A stretch of DNA of 64,000 bases from Alcanivorax sp. (GCA_022565695.1 JAIUME010000007.1:78754-142753), one strand, 5' to 3'; counted from the first letter of the stretch, positions 17,644 to 27,964 are shown. The notes: generated by a model not told the origin, from the letters alone. Translations and numbers: made by a program.

Positions 17644-18888
17644 TTAGCGGCGGTAGCCCGCCGCCAGCAGCTCTGCCTGATCCCGGTCACGCACGCCAAT
17701 GAGATACAGAATGCCGTCCAGTCCGAGGGTGGAAATGGACTGCTCGGCGGTTTCTTTCACCATCGGCTTGGCGCGGAACGCAATGCCCAGCCCGGCAATG
17801 CCCAGCATCGGCAGATCATTGGCGCCGTCGCCCACGGCAATGACCTGTTCGAGGCTGATTCCCTCGCGGCGCGCAATCTCCTGCAGTAACTCGGCCTTGC
17901 GCTGACCGTTGACGATGGAGCCCACCACGCGCCCGGTGACGCGGCCGTTCTCGATTTCCAGCTGATTGGCATGCACATGATCAATGCCCAGCTTCTGCTG
18001 CAGATATTCGCCAAACCAGGTAAAGCCACCGCTGAGAATCGCTGTGCGATAGCCCAGCGCCTTGAGGGTCCCGATCAGTCGCTCGGCGCCTTCGGTGAGG
18101 CGAATGCGCTGCTGGACCTGTTGCAGCGCGTTGGCATCCAGCCCCTTCAATAGCGCCACCCGTTCGCGAAAGCTCTGATCAAAATCCAGCTCGCCGCGCA
18201 TGGCGCGTTCAGTGATGGCAGCAACTTGCTCGCCGACACCGGCCTCCCGGGCCAGTTCGTCGATCACTTCGGATTCGATCAGGGTGGAGTCCATGTCGAA
18301 CACCACCAGGCGCCGGTTGCGGCGGAAAGCGCTGTCTTTCTGAAATGCGATATCCATGTTGCGCTGATTGGCGATCTGCAGAAACGCGGCGCGCATGGCT
18401 TCCGGGTTATTCGGCTTGCCGCGCACGGATATTTCGATACAGGCACGCGCATCGTCGTCCGAGGCTTCACCTTCGAGATGCACACGGCCCGAGAGCCGGT
18501 TGATGCTGTCGATATTCAGCGCATTGTCCGCCACCACCGCTGTCACATCACCCAACTGCCCGGCAGTGATCTTGCGCGCCAGCATGGTGATGATATAGCG
18601 GTCCTTGCCCTGTCCGGCGACCCAGTCTTCGTAGCGATCATGGTCGATGGGCAGGAAGCGCACTGATACCTTGAGCTTGTGCGCTTCGAACAGCAGGTCC
18701 TTGAGCATTGGCGAGGATTCCGCTGTCGGCGGCACCTCCACCAGCATGCCCAGCGACAGTGTGTCGTGAATCACCGCCTGGCCGATGTCGAGAATGTTCA
18801 GGTTGTACTGGGCGAGAATACGGGTAAAGGCAGCGGTCAGGCCGGGCCTGTCCCCCCCGGACACCTGGATCAGAATGATATCGCGCAA
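17644..18888 (-). CDS. serB: Phosphoserine phosphatase, long form with ACT domains
   Basis: SerB performs the last step of serine synthesis, dephosphorylating phosphoserine. The C-terminal HAD domain has the DMDST nucleophile motif, an SGGFTWFG motif II and the GDGANDLPML motif. The N-terminal 190 or so residues contain two ACT-like regulatory segments, the first starting at DIILIQVSGGDRPGLTAAF. I place the start at a TTG (18888), because AAGGA lies eight bases upstream and the family N-terminus begins there; ATG starts further up overlap the divergent gene and add unrelated residues. This gives 414 residues. It is divergent from the AhpA/YtjB-like gene, a pairing also found in E. coli (serB/ytjB). 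Confidence 0.93.
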   Translation of the reverse strand: MRDIILIQVSGGDRPGLTAAFTRILAQYNLNILDIGQAVIHDTLSLGMLVEVPPTAESSPMLKDLLFEAHKLKVSVRFLPIDHDRYEDWVAGQGKDRYIITMLARKITAGQLGDVTAVVADNALNIDSINRLSGRVHLEGEASDDDARACIEISVRGKPNNPEAMRAAFLQIANQRNMDIAFQKDSAFRRNRRLVVFDMDSTLIESEVIDELAREAGVGEQVAAITERAMRGELDFDQSFRERVALLKGLDANALQQVQQRIRLTEGAERLIGTLKALGYRTAILSGGFTWFGEYLQQKLGIDHVHANQLEIENGRVTGRVVGSIVNGQRKAELLQEIARREGISLEQVIAVGDGANDLPMLGIAGLGIAFRAKPMVKETAEQSISTLGLDGILYLIGVRDRDQAELLAAGYRR

Positions 18889-19017
18889 AGGGCTTTTCCT
18901 TAGAGATTGATCAGCGAGGGTATTGTGAGTGATTTGTCCGGGGATGGCGAGCCAACGGATGCCGCTGGCCGGGGGCTGCACTATACTGCGCCCACGGAAT
19001 GCAAGCAGGATGATGAC

Positions 19018-20253
19018 ATGACTTCAGGCTGGACGCGCTGGCGGGCGCAACTGGACAGCGAACGGCCCTTGCTGCGGGAGCTGGCGCTGCTGCTGGTCGT
19101 GTGCCTGGTGGTGGGGGTTTATTTCCTGCATCAGCTGGAGGCGCGTCTGGCTCACAGCAATGAGGTGCATCTGGCTGCCCTGGCGGATCAGGTGGCGCAG
19201 AGTGCCGGCGACTATATTGCGGCGGGTAACCTGGTCAGCCTGAACGTGATTGCCCGGCATACCGGCTCGCTGGCGCCGGTGGCGCGCGTGCAACTGGAAG
19301 ATGCCGGCGGGCGGGTGCTGGCCAGTAGCGGGCCGAGCATGAACAGTGCGTCAGTGGCGCGGGTCGTGACAGGGGACGGGCAGGAGATCGTCGGCACGGT
19401 GCGGTTATGGCCGGCGCCTATGGCGACGGTTCGCCAACAGGCAGAAGCCGGCTTTGTCCTGCTGGTGCTGGTGTTGCTGGCCCTGCGTGTCGCCGGGGTG
19501 CTGCTGATGCGGCGCTGGCGAGGCGAGCCACTGTGGCAGGCGCCGGCGAGCATGCCAGCTGCGGATACATCGGGCAGCATGCTGCCGGGCGCGCATCAGG
19601 GCGTCCATCAGGACAGCCTGAATGGACAGGCCATCACGCGCGACGCATCAGCGCCCGAGGTGCCACCTGCTGCGGTGCTGTGCGTGTCGCTGGTCAATCA
19701 TGCGCACCTTTCAGCGCGGTACACCCGCGAACGTCTCGACGCGATGCTGGCGCCCTACGATAGCCTGCTGACGACGGTCAGCACGCTGTACGGCGCACGG
19801 CTTGTGTCGCCGCTGGTGGAGGGCGGTGAGGTGGCGTTTGACTGCGCGGCGGATGCCTCGGCGGCGGAGGCCGCCTTCCACAGTGTCTGCGCCGGCATGT
19901 TGTTCCTGCGCGCGGCACGTCGGTGCAGCGAGCAGCGCAAGGCGGCGGGGGAACTGGCGCTGGAATTCAAGCTGCTGGTGTCCACAACGCCGGACCCGGC
20001 CCTTAATCGGGCCTGTTGCGAGGCGGGATTGCCCGGGCGGGTCCATGTGAGCGAGGCCGAGCTGGTGAAGCTTGAGCTGGACACGCGCTCACTGTACCGG
20101 CCTGAGCAGGCGCTGGTGATCAGTAGCGCCGATGACGTCATTCGTTTGCAGCCGCTGGAACAACTGGCCCAGCGTTATCAGAAACTGATCAACGATCAGG
20201 CTGCCCGCATCCTCGCGTCGGCTTCTGCTTCGGCACCGACCGCCGACGCGTAA
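19018..20253 (+). CDS. AhpA/YtjB-family inner-membrane protein
   Basis: This 411-residue protein has two hydrophobic segments (about 18-36 and 142-162) flanking a periplasmic domain of about 100 residues, then a long cytoplasmic C-terminal region. The first part resembles the AhpA/YtjB family, whose genes sit divergently beside serB in many gammaproteobacteria, as here. The C-terminal half contains an alternating beta/alpha pattern beginning AAVLCVSLVNHAHL that faintly recalls nucleotide-cyclase-like folds, without visible catalytic residues. The ATG at 19018 has AGGA upstream and follows the divergent serB promoter region. The role is unknown; a membrane sensor function is a guess. Confidence 0.65.
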   Translation: MTSGWTRWRAQLDSERPLLRELALLLVVCLVVGVYFLHQLEARLAHSNEVHLAALADQVAQSAGDYIAAGNLVSLNVIARHTGSLAPVARVQLEDAGGRVLASSGPSMNSASVARVVTGDGQEIVGTVRLWPAPMATVRQQAEAGFVLLVLVLLALRVAGVLLMRRWRGEPLWQAPASMPAADTSGSMLPGAHQGVHQDSLNGQAITRDASAPEVPPAAVLCVSLVNHAHLSARYTRERLDAMLAPYDSLLTTVSTLYGARLVSPLVEGGEVAFDCAADASAAEAAFHSVCAGMLFLRAARRCSEQRKAAGELALEFKLLVSTTPDPALNRACCEAGLPGRVHVSEAELVKLELDTRSLYRPEQALVISSADDVIRLQPLEQLAQRYQKLINDQAARILASASASAPTADA

Positions 20254-20275
20254 TGACAGGCGCTTAAGAGAGACC

Positions 20276-21139
20276 TCAGCGCAGGCTGCCGAGTTTCTCC
20301 CCCATGCGCACGGGGCTGTCTATACCCAGCCCCGGCTGCCACTGGCAGGCACCCTCCGGGAACAACATGATCACCGTGGAGCCGAGCAGAAACCGGCCCA
20401 GTTCATCGCCCCGATTCAGGGTGATCGGCGTGGTGCGATCGTAGCGCGTACGTGTGATCTGTTTGGGCAGTGGTGTCACCTGGCCGCTGAACACGGTTTC
20501 GATACCGGCCACGATCATGGCGCCGACCAGAATCACCGCCACCGGGCCCTGCTCCGTATCGAAAATGCACACCGCCCGCTCGTTGCGCGCAAACAGCCCG
20601 GGCACCTGACGTGTGGTGGCCTGGTTCACTGAAAACAGCTTGCCGGGCACATAGATCATTTCACGCAGGGTGCCGGTGACCGGCATATGCACACGGTGAT
20701 AATCCCGGGGTGACAGGTAGACCGTGGCGAAATGCCCATTGATGAAATGGCTGGCCAGCTCGGCATCCCCGCCGAGCAGCTCAAAGGCGGAGTAGTGCTG
20801 GCCCTTGGCCTGCAGCACATCGCTGCCGCGCAGTTGGCCGATATGGCTGATGCCACCGTCCGCCGGGCAGAGAATGGCATCGTCATCCTGGCACAGCGGC
20901 CGTGCATCCGGTTTCAGTGCCCGGGTAAAGAAGGCGTTGAAACTCGGAAACAGATCGGGGTCTTCGATTTCCGCTTCGTCCAGCGTGATGCCGAAGCGCT
21001 TGCGAAACAGATTGATGAAGACCGTCTTGATCCAGGGTACTTCACTGCGTGCCAGCATGCCGACACAGCGGGACAGCAGATGCTGCGGCAGGATGTATTG
21101 CATCAGCACAAACAGTCGTTCGGGGAGAGAAGCCTTCAC
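20276..21139 (-). CDS. psd: Phosphatidylserine decarboxylase proenzyme
   Basis: Psd makes phosphatidylethanolamine at the inner membrane. The proenzyme cleaves itself at the LGST motif, where S254 becomes the pyruvoyl group; the number equals that of E. coli. Other family blocks are [12 protein letters not shown] and the [11 protein letters not shown] active-site His segment. The start is a GTG at 21139 that overlaps the rhdA stop by one base (TAGTG), with AAGGA inside the rhdA end, so the two genes are translationally coupled. The protein has 287 residues, normal for the family. Confidence 0.96.
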   Translation of the reverse strand: MKASLPERLFVLMQYILPQHLLSRCVGMLARSEVPWIKTVFINLFRKRFGITLDEAEIEDPDLFPSFNAFFTRALKPDARPLCQDDDAILCPADGGISHIGQLRGSDVLQAKGQHYSAFELLGGDAELASHFINGHFATVYLSPRDYHRVHMPVTGTLREMIYVPGKLFSVNQATTRQVPGLFARNERAVCIFDTEQGPVAVILVGAMIVAGIETVFSGQVTPLPKQITRTRYDRTTPITLNRGDELGRFLLGSTVIMLFPEGACQWQPGLGIDSPVRMGEKLGSLR

Positions 21140-21975
21140 TAGCGTATTTCCTTTTCCGCAGGCGTATCCGGGTGGTTGCCCCACTCGGACCAGGAACCGG
21201 GATAACCCCGTATGTTGTCAAAACCGAGCACACGGCCTACCAGCCAGGCCAGGCTGGAGCGGTGGTGCGTCTGGCAATAGGCAATCACTTCCTTGTCGCC
21301 GGTGATGCCGAGGGCGGCCAGCTCGCTGCGCAATGTCTCCGGCTCGCGCAGTCGCAGGTTGCGGGACTTGTCCATGGCATCTGTCCATTCGAAATGCACC
21401 GCACCGGGAATATGCCCGCTTTTCGGTGCATAGGCGAGGGTGCCTTCGTACTCTTCCAGGGAGCGCGCGTCCCACAGCACCACGTCGGCATCAGCATGGC
21501 GCTTGAAGACATAGTCGATGTCGACGACAGGCTGCAGATTGATAGTGCCCATGCGGTATTGCGAGGGGGCCGGAGAGACAGGCTGGCTATCGGTGGGCAA
21601 GCCGGATGCCAGCCAGGCATGGATGCCGCCATTGAGATAGCTGTAACGGTGATGGCCGGCGATCTCCAGCAGCCACAGCAGCCGTGCCGCCCAACCGCCG
21701 CCCTCGTCGTCGCAGGCGACAACATGGGAATCCGGTGTCAGACCGATTTCGCTGAACAGGGCTTCCAGTTCGTCCGGTGGCGGAATCAGACCGCTGACCG
21801 GCGGCGCGCCATGTTGCAGGCGGCGGAAATCCAGATGAATGGCCCCGGGAATGTGGGCCTGCTGATAGATCTGCGCTTTGCTGAGATCCACGATCAGCAA
21901 CCCGGCATCGCCAAGGTGTGCGTTGAGCTGTTCCGGTTCAAGCAGCAGCGGCATGTCGCTGGGCTGACGGGTCAT
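21139..21975 (-). CDS. rhdA: Thiosulfate sulfurtransferase (rhodanese), RhdA type
   Basis: This is a tandem-domain rhodanese of 278 residues that transfers sulfane sulfur, classically from thiosulfate to cyanide and physiologically probably in sulfur trafficking or redox defence. The inactive N-terminal domain is followed by the active one, whose loop CQTHHRS starts at C234; this is the distinctive RhdA loop known from Azotobacter and Pseudomonas. [10 protein letters not shown] and the [11 protein letters not shown] segment mark the second domain. Start ATG 21975 has AGGAC upstream. It is the first gene of a two-gene unit with psd, as in Pseudomonas. Confidence 0.93.
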   Translation of the reverse strand: MTRQPSDMPLLLEPEQLNAHLGDAGLLIVDLSKAQIYQQAHIPGAIHLDFRRLQHGAPPVSGLIPPPDELEALFSEIGLTPDSHVVACDDEGGGWAARLLWLLEIAGHHRYSYLNGGIHAWLASGLPTDSQPVSPAPSQYRMGTINLQPVVDIDYVFKRHADADVVLWDARSLEEYEGTLAYAPKSGHIPGAVHFEWTDAMDKSRNLRLREPETLRSELAALGITGDKEVIAYCQTHHRSSLAWLVGRVLGFDNIRGYPGSWSEWGNHPDTPAEKEIR

Positions 21976-22057
21976 GATGGGGTGTCCTGACAATCACGGG
22001 CGGGCCTCGATTCTACCGGAAGCCCGCCCGGATTGCAGGGTGTGTCAGCGCAGGCGA

Positions 22058-24418
22058 TTACTCGCGCAGACGCTTGAGGCTGATCCGTTCGGCCTCGATC
22101 TGTGCCCGGGTGTAGGGCACCCGGTGCCAGTTGCCGTCCGCATAGGCCTGGGTGTAATCGGCATAGTGCGGGCTGGCGGGGTCGGTGGACTGGGACGGCG
22201 CCAGCAGCGTGTAAGCGCGCACCGGCTCACCGTCGGGGAAATCCACCACATGCATGTAGGTGTTGCGCAGCACGGTGAAGTAGCCTTCGCCGCCCTCACC
22301 ACCGTAGTGCGGTATCTCGACACCGGCCTTGGGGTAATGGCGCAGATCGCCCAGTCGTGCGTCAAAGTCGGCGCCGCTGTCGGCAACATCGGCCACGGCC
22401 AGGGCAAAGGCGCTGTTCAGGGCGTCGATCACGTCGCTGTTGCCGGTGTTCAGGTCTGCCGGGGTGTCCACGGCGTTATCCGGATCAAACGGTGTGGCGA
22501 ACAGACCACTGATGCCGCGAATGCGCTGCCAGAGAGCCGTCCAGACATGGGCGCCGCGGGCATCGGCGCTGCCGGTGTTGTCCCAGGCACTCAGCGCTGC
22601 GCAAGCCGCTGCTTCGTCACCGCTCGGGTCGCCATTGCCGCAGACCACGTTCAGCACGTCGTCCTTGAGCAGTTCGGCGCTCAGGTTGCGGCTGTTGATG
22701 ACGATCTCGCGAATGCTTTCGCTGGTGGCCTTGTCGCCACTCAGGCCATCACTGCCGTCCAGCCTTTCTCGCGCCAGGATATGGCCCATGCGTGTACGCA
22801 GGCTTTGCTGGTAGTCCTCGCGACCGATGATATTGGCATAACCCGTCAGTGGTTCATCCGGGTTGCTGAGCCAGTAGCTGTCATTCATGTTGGCGACATA
22901 GTCATTGCGCAGCAGGTAGGGCAGGTTGTCCGGGCCGAAGGCGCCGGCCTGCGCCGAGTCTTCGTCGGTGAGCCAGTCGCAGTGTGCCCTTGAGCCGTCC
23001 AGCAACGGCAGGCCGGGCACCATCTGCAGCACGGCCGAGCTGAGCCCCGCCACCATACATTCGTCACGATGCGCATCCGGCACATTCGGTACCGCCGTGA
23101 TGTCGGAGTAGAGCGCCCGGTCATCGTGACGCGACACGGCGGCGGTATTCACCCAGGGAATGGCGACATGGGTCTTGGCGATATCCAGGAACTCTTCCAG
23201 GGATGATGCCTGGCCCCATTCGAAGAAGTTGCGGAAAGTGCGGGTGTTTTCCAGGTTCACATCACGCAGGGTGAATGCCATATCGTTGTCGCCCCAATTC
23301 GGCAGGCCAAGCCCCGCCAGATTGATCATGGGGCCATAGTGGGAGCGATACAGGGTACGGCTCTCGGTGGCCAGGCTGTCATCCTCCTGCTTCACTTCAA
23401 TGCTGATCTCCACGGCTTCGAGGTCGAGGACCTCACCGTCATGCATATACCGGGTTGCGTCATCCCCGGTCAGCATCAGGCCGTACAGTGTGAAGCGCCG
23501 GGCTGTAGAAACGGTATGCGCCCAGGCGATATCGTCATTGAAGCCCATCAGCACCATCGGCGTGCCCATGATGGTGGCACCGGAAATATCCAAGCTACCC
23601 GGCAGGGTCATCTGCACCTGATAGAAGCGGTCCGGACCGTCCAGATACCAGTGCGGGTTGGCGAAGTTCAGCGCGCTGCCCTCAGTGGCATCGGTGCCGA
23701 AGCTGTAGGTGTTGCTGCCGATGCCTGCTTTCTGGCCCACCGCAACGCGGTCGGCGTCCAGGGTGCTTTCGTGCAGGGGCAGGGACAGCCCCTCTGCGCC
23801 GTTGGCAGGCGGCGCGGCGGTGGCGATTTCGTTGACCCAGTTGGCGGAGCTGGCGGCCAGGTTCAGGGCCACCAGGCGACGCAGCACGTCCTGTTCGTCG
23901 ATCTCGGCCAGCCACTCGGCATCACGGCAGCCCTGATGGCGACCGGCGTGCTCGCCACCCTGGACTTCCCGCGCATAACGGCTGAAGCCAGCAGCAAAAC
24001 CACGGGACAGGTCGCGCAGATCGTCCGGCTGATCGTCACGATAGGTATTGACCACTTCATCGTTGACGACGAAGCGGAAGAAGTAATCCGCGTTGCGGTT
24101 GTTCGGTGTGCCGAAGGTGCTGCCGGATGACGCCGCCGCGTCGGGCCCGAAATAACGTGAGCGTTCCCCGCGGAAGGTCACATAGGCATCGGCCAGGGTG
24201 CAGAGGTTGTCTTCGGCGATGGCGTAGCCGTGGCCATATCCCAGGCCAGCATAATCGTCGGCCGTGATATGCGGTACGCCGTAGGTGGTACGTTCAATGG
24301 TAGCGCTGTACTGGGTGCTGCTGCGCGAACTGGAACTGCCGCCACACGCGGTCAGCGCCGTGGCTGCCCCCAGCACACACAACAGTGGCAATACGCCACG
24401 AGTAAGGTTGAACAGCAT
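22058..24418 (-). CDS. Penicillin acylase family lipoprotein (possible AHL acylase)
   Basis: This Ntn-hydrolase precursor of 786 residues belongs to the penicillin/acyl-homoserine-lactone/aculeacin acylase family. The signal sequence ends in the lipobox LTAC (C25), so it is predicted to be a lipoprotein, unlike the soluble PvdQ/QuiP enzymes. The alpha chain starts with YGVPHITADD. The autocatalytic N-terminal nucleophile is S235 in GIGSNTYSFG, followed by the family's NPHW and WAHTVS blocks. Substrate could be an N-acyl-homoserine lactone, a beta-lactam or another amide. An AraC-type gene lies 124 bases upstream on the same strand. The long N-terminal extension before MLFNL was rejected in favour of the ATG with GGGAGAG upstream. 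Confidence 0.88.
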   Translation of the reverse strand: MLFNLTRGVLPLLCVLGAATALTACGGSSSSRSSTQYSATIERTTYGVPHITADDYAGLGYGHGYAIAEDNLCTLADAYVTFRGERSRYFGPDAAASSGSTFGTPNNRNADYFFRFVVNDEVVNTYRDDQPDDLRDLSRGFAAGFSRYAREVQGGEHAGRHQGCRDAEWLAEIDEQDVLRRLVALNLAASSANWVNEIATAAPPANGAEGLSLPLHESTLDADRVAVGQKAGIGSNTYSFGTDATEGSALNFANPHWYLDGPDRFYQVQMTLPGSLDISGATIMGTPMVLMGFNDDIAWAHTVSTARRFTLYGLMLTGDDATRYMHDGEVLDLEAVEISIEVKQEDDSLATESRTLYRSHYGPMINLAGLGLPNWGDNDMAFTLRDVNLENTRTFRNFFEWGQASSLEEFLDIAKTHVAIPWVNTAAVSRHDDRALYSDITAVPNVPDAHRDECMVAGLSSAVLQMVPGLPLLDGSRAHCDWLTDEDSAQAGAFGPDNLPYLLRNDYVANMNDSYWLSNPDEPLTGYANIIGREDYQQSLRTRMGHILARERLDGSDGLSGDKATSESIREIVINSRNLSAELLKDDVLNVVCGNGDPSGDEAAACAALSAWDNTGSADARGAHVWTALWQRIRGISGLFATPFDPDNAVDTPADLNTGNSDVIDALNSAFALAVADVADSGADFDARLGDLRHYPKAGVEIPHYGGEGGEGYFTVLRNTYMHVVDFPDGEPVRAYTLLAPSQSTDPASPHYADYTQAYADGNWHRVPYTRAQIEAERISLKRLRE

Positions 24419-24542
24419 GTTTCTCTCCCGGTTTTTTGTTATGTCCGCCGGAAGCATAGGCATGGAGGCGCTGCTTTCTCTTGAACGCAGCGGCTATTGA
24501 GGGGTGTTTTCAGGAAACAGATGTACACGCTACGCCCTGTGG

Positions 24543-25313
24543 CTAGAGCATATGAACCGCCATGCCGCTGGCGACAAACGAGGGCGGTAGCCCGAAAAAC
24601 TGGCGGAAGGTGCGAGCCAGGTGGGCAGAATCCGAGAAGCCGGCCTCGTGGGCGATATCCCCCAGGCTTTGCTGCTGGGCGATCATTTCTACAGCCCGGC
24701 GCATGCGCGCCCAGAGAATATAGCTTTTCACCGACAGGCCCAGGTTTTCCGAGAACAGGTGCGTGACCCGATCCGGGGACAGCCCCACCTGCCGGGCCAG
24801 CTCTGCGACGCTGCTGACCAGGGGCAGTTCCTGTTTGATGCTCTGGGCAAGATAGACGGCGCGCATGTCCATGGGAACGCGCACCGGCCGATAGCCGCTG
24901 ATGGCCTGGATCAGACGGGTGGTCATGCGGAACAGGCTGGCCTTGCTCAGGGTGCCCTGGCCGACGGCGGCCAGTTCGGCAGTGTTCAGCGCCGTCTGTG
25001 CCAGTATCACCGCGCGCACGCTCTGACCGGCCAGGAAGGCCGTCAGGGTGTGGAACTCATAGCTTTGCGGATCGAAGTTCAGAGACAGCAGCGGGGAGCC
25101 AGCGGTATCCAGTGAGCGCGCCACCTGCGGCCCCACCAGCGCAGCCTGATAATGCTGTTGCTGGCCTGCCTGATCCCCCAGATGAAAGCCGCTGCCGTCC
25201 AGCGAGATCAGCAGGGTGGTGGTGTGGCGTTGGGTGATGCCGGACGTGATGCCCGGCGTCACATACAGAAAGCGGTCATCCCAGACGTACAAGTGGTTGC
25301 TGTAATGTGCCAT
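24543..25313 (-). CDS. AraC-family transcriptional regulator
   Basis: This 256-residue regulator has a C-terminal AraC/XylS double helix-turn-helix (about 155-250), seen in SSVAELARQVGLSPDRVTHL and SLGDIAHEAGFSDSAHLART followed by FRQFFGLPPS. The N-terminal half is a small cupin-like sensing domain without recognisable ligand residues. It lies 124 bases upstream of the acylase gene in the same direction and 11 bases after the rsgA stop, so it could be in the rsgA transcript and could control the acylase; both ideas are inference from position. Confidence 0.88.
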   Translation of the reverse strand: MAHYSNHLYVWDDRFLYVTPGITSGITQRHTTTLLISLDGSGFHLGDQAGQQQHYQAALVGPQVARSLDTAGSPLLSLNFDPQSYEFHTLTAFLAGQSVRAVILAQTALNTAELAAVGQGTLSKASLFRMTTRLIQAISGYRPVRVPMDMRAVYLAQSIKQELPLVSSVAELARQVGLSPDRVTHLFSENLGLSVKSYILWARMRRAVEMIAQQQSLGDIAHEAGFSDSAHLARTFRQFFGLPPSFVASGMAVHML

Positions 25314-25324
25314 GGCATGACCTG

Positions 25325-26371
25325 CTATTCATAACGCTGGCGGGCGTCCTCGTCCAGTGTATCGGCAATACGGAAGAAATTGTCCAGCCGTTCCTGGCTG
25401 ATGGCGCCGGATTCCGCTGCCTCGATCAGCGCGCAGCCCGGCTCGTGGCGATGGGAGCAATTGCGGAAACGGCAGTGGCCGGCCAGCGGCGCCAGATCCA
25501 CGTAACCGCTGAGCAGCTCTTCCTCGCCGATATGCCAGAGGCCGAATTCGCGGATGCCGGGGGAGTCGATCAGATCACCGCCGGCGGGCAGGTGCAGCAG
25601 CTGGGCGGTGGTGGTGGTGTGCTGGCCGAGGCCGGACACATCCGAGAGCACATTGGTGGCGATATCCGCCTCCGGCAGCAGGGCGTTGACCAGGGAGGAT
25701 TTGCCGACGCCGGACTGGCCGACGAACACGCTGGTGTGGCCATCCAGCGCCGCGCTGAGCGCCGCCAGGCCCGCTGCGTGAGCAGTGCCGGTGTCGGTGG
25801 CCGAGGCCTCGATCACGGGGTAATCCAGTTTGCGGTAGATATCGCACAGGGCGGTGAGCGCCTCGCGATTGTCGTCGGTGATCAGATCCGCCTTGTTGAG
25901 CACCAGCGCCGGGCGAATCCCGGACAGCTGTGCGGCCACCAGATAGCGGTCCAGCAGCTGGCTGGACGGTGTCGGGGCCGGGGCAAACACGATCAGCATC
26001 AGGTCCACGTTGGCCGCGACCGGCTTCAGCTTGCCGTAGTTGTCCGGCCGCTTGAGCACGCTGGTGCGCGGCACGATGGCCGTGACAACGCCGTCTCCGG
26101 GGCCTTTCGCAGGTTGCCAGAGCACCTGGTCACCCACCACAAGCTGCTCCAGGTTGGCACGGAAATGGCAACGCTGGCGGACACCGTCGGTGCCGCTGAT
26201 CTCGACTTTTCTGCCATAGTGGGCCGTGACCAGCCCAGGCTGGGCATCACCCAGCTCGTTGGCCACATCCGCATCCAGCTCTGCCTGGCGTTTCTGCGAA
26301 CGGGCCACGCGCTCGGCCTGGATCTTTTCGATGCGCCAGCGCTGACGGCGGTTGAGATTGCGTTTGCTCAT
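25325..26371 (-). CDS. rsgA: Ribosome small-subunit-dependent GTPase A
   Basis: RsgA is a late-acting 30S maturation factor with GTPase activity. The circularly permuted G motifs appear in the expected order: NKAD (G4), GQSGVGKSSL (G1), the HTTTTA switch (G2) and DSPGIREFG (G3). An N-terminal OB-fold (about 45-110) and a C-terminal zinc knuckle with C-F-R-N-C-S-H and a further Cys complete the protein. I chose the ATG at 26371 (MSKRNLNRRQ), which gives 348 residues and the family's basic N-terminus. It is divergent from an SDR gene, with orn just beyond, close to the rsgA/orn pairing seen in Pseudomonas and E. coli. Confidence 0.96.
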   Translation of the reverse strand: MSKRNLNRRQRWRIEKIQAERVARSQKRQAELDADVANELGDAQPGLVTAHYGRKVEISGTDGVRQRCHFRANLEQLVVGDQVLWQPAKGPGDGVVTAIVPRTSVLKRPDNYGKLKPVAANVDLMLIVFAPAPTPSSQLLDRYLVAAQLSGIRPALVLNKADLITDDNREALTALCDIYRKLDYPVIEASATDTGTAHAAGLAALSAALDGHTSVFVGQSGVGKSSLVNALLPEADIATNVLSDVSGLGQHTTTTAQLLHLPAGGDLIDSPGIREFGLWHIGEEELLSGYVDLAPLAGHCRFRNCSHRHEPGCALIEAAESGAISQERLDNFFRIADTLDEDARQRYE

Positions 26372-26448
26372 GAAGGACCTGATACCCGTGACTGTCAGCC
26401 TGCTACTATAGCGGCCATCGCGGGACATCACATTACAAGGAGCACGTT

Positions 26449-27300
26449 ATGTCGGATTCCATGACAGGCAAGACGGTACTGATCACCGGCGGTAACAGCG
26501 GGATCGGCCTGGTGACAGCCACCGCACTGGCCGGCATGGGTGCCAAAGTGATCCTGGCCTGCCGTAGGCAGGATGCCGCTGAGGCCGCTGCGGCGCAGAT
26601 TCGCGGGCGGCATCCGGCGGCGCTGGTGGAGACGGTGCGGCTGGATCTGGCCTCCCTGAAAAGCGTCCGCAGCGCGGCGGCGGACGTGCGGGAGCGCTTC
26701 AACCGCATTGATGTCCTGATCAACAATGCCGGCATGGCCAATGTCAGCCGTGAAACCAGTGCCGATGGCTTCGAGCTGACCTTTGCCACCAATCACCTGG
26801 GGCCGTTTTTGTTCACCCACCTGCTGCAATCCGTGATCAATACGGACAGTGGTCGCATCATCAACGTGGCCTCGGAAGCGCACCGCATGGGGCGCATGCA
26901 CTGGGGCGACCTGCAGCTGGAAAAAGGCTACTGGGTGATGAAGGCCTATGCCCAGTCGAAACTGGCCAACATTCTTTTTTCCCGTGAGCTGGCGCGGCGC
27001 CTTGAAGGCACCGGCATTGCCGTGAGCGCGCTGCATCCCGGTGCGGTGTCCACCAGCATCTGGCCGGAAAACACCTGGTATGAGCGCGCCTTCAGCCGTG
27101 TGCTGCGGCTGTTCCTGATTTCCCCGGAAAAGGGTGCCCGCACGACCATCTGGTTGGCCTCCGGGCTTGAAGGTGGCCGCAGTCGCGGTGATTATTTTGA
27201 AAAGTGCACGCCCCGCAAGCCCTCTGCCCGTGCCCGTGACGACGCAGCGCAGAAGCGGCTGTGGGATATTTCTGCTGCCCTGACAGGAACTGACGCATGA
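26449..27300 (+). CDS. Short-chain dehydrogenase/reductase (retinol dehydrogenase-like)
   Basis: This is a 283-residue classical-fold SDR. The cofactor motif TGGNSGIG near the N-terminus, the NNAG motif, the catalytic Ser in NVASEAH and the YAQSK active site are all present. The arginine pair in ACRRQDA suggests NADP(H) preference. Among SDRs it looks closest to the retinol-dehydrogenase/WW-oxidoreductase group, which often act on lipid-derived carbonyls. It overlaps orn by four bases (ATGA), so it is co-translated with oligoribonuclease. I do not recall this gene between rsgA and orn in Pseudomonas, so it is probably a lineage insertion. Confidence 0.87.
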   Translation: MSDSMTGKTVLITGGNSGIGLVTATALAGMGAKVILACRRQDAAEAAAAQIRGRHPAALVETVRLDLASLKSVRSAAADVRERFNRIDVLINNAGMANVSRETSADGFELTFATNHLGPFLFTHLLQSVINTDSGRIINVASEAHRMGRMHWGDLQLEKGYWVMKAYAQSKLANILFSRELARRLEGTGIAVSALHPGAVSTSIWPENTWYERAFSRVLRLFLISPEKGARTTIWLASGLEGGRSRGDYFEKCTPRKPSARARDDAAQKRLWDISAALTGTDA

Positions 27301-27842
27301 CTGACCGTAAACAGAATCTGATCTGGATCGATCTGGAAATGACCGGCCTCAACCCGGACCGGGATCGCATCATCGAAATCGCCACACTGATTACCGACAA
27401 GGATCTGAACATCCTGGCGGAAGGCCCGGTGATGGCGGTGCACCAGAGTGACACCATGCTCAGCAGCATGGACGAATGGAATACCACGACCCATACCGGC
27501 TCCGGCCTGGTGGAGCGTGTCCGCCAGAGCAGCATTGACGAGCGTGCGGCGGAAGCCGCGACGCTGGATTTTCTCGGAGACTGGGTCGAGCGGGGCATGT
27601 CGCCCATGTGCGGCAACAGCATCTGTCAGGACCGGCGTTTCCTGTGGCGCTACATGCCGGGCCTTGAGGGCTATTTCCATTACCGCAATCTGGATGTGTC
27701 AACGATCAAGGAGCTGACGCGTCGCTGGGCGCCGGAACTGCTGGCAGGCGTCAAGAAAGACAGCAAGCATCAGGCGCTGGATGATATTCGGGATTCCATC
27801 GAAGAGATGCGCTACTACCGGGAAAGCGTTTTTTCTATCTGA
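27297..27842 (+). CDS. orn: Oligoribonuclease
   Basis: Orn is the DEDDh 3'-5' exonuclease that finishes RNA decay by degrading dinucleotides, including pGpG from c-di-GMP turnover. The first acidic pair is in IDLEMTG, and the last motif with the catalytic His and Asp is [14 protein letters not shown]. The 181 residues match the family. It overlaps the upstream SDR by four bases. In this window its product also matters for the c-di-GMP proteins near 13-17 kb, because it clears the end product of EAL-type phosphodiesterases. Confidence 0.97.
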   Translation: MTDRKQNLIWIDLEMTGLNPDRDRIIEIATLITDKDLNILAEGPVMAVHQSDTMLSSMDEWNTTTHTGSGLVERVRQSSIDERAAEAATLDFLGDWVERGMSPMCGNSICQDRRFLWRYMPGLEGYFHYRNLDVSTIKELTRRWAPELLAGVKKDSKHQALDDIRDSIEEMRYYRESVFSI

Positions 27843-27930
27843 GATGGGCTATCGGCGCGATACCAGCAGCGGCACCCGAAAACGGCCAACAAAAAACCGC
27901 CGACAAAGAACTGCCGCAGGGCCGAGTGCT

Positions 27931-27964
27931 CGAAGGCACCCTGTTCACACAGTGAACACCTTCG
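27931..27964. terminator. Stem-loop between convergent orn and desT
   Basis: CGAAGG/CCTTCG and TGTTCAC/GTGAACA form two stacked perfect stems around a three-base loop, with a five-base bulge on one side. It sits between the two convergent stop codons, so it may serve as a bidirectional terminator. No T-run follows. The inner TGTTCAC palindrome could alternatively be a protein-binding site. Confidence 0.4.
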
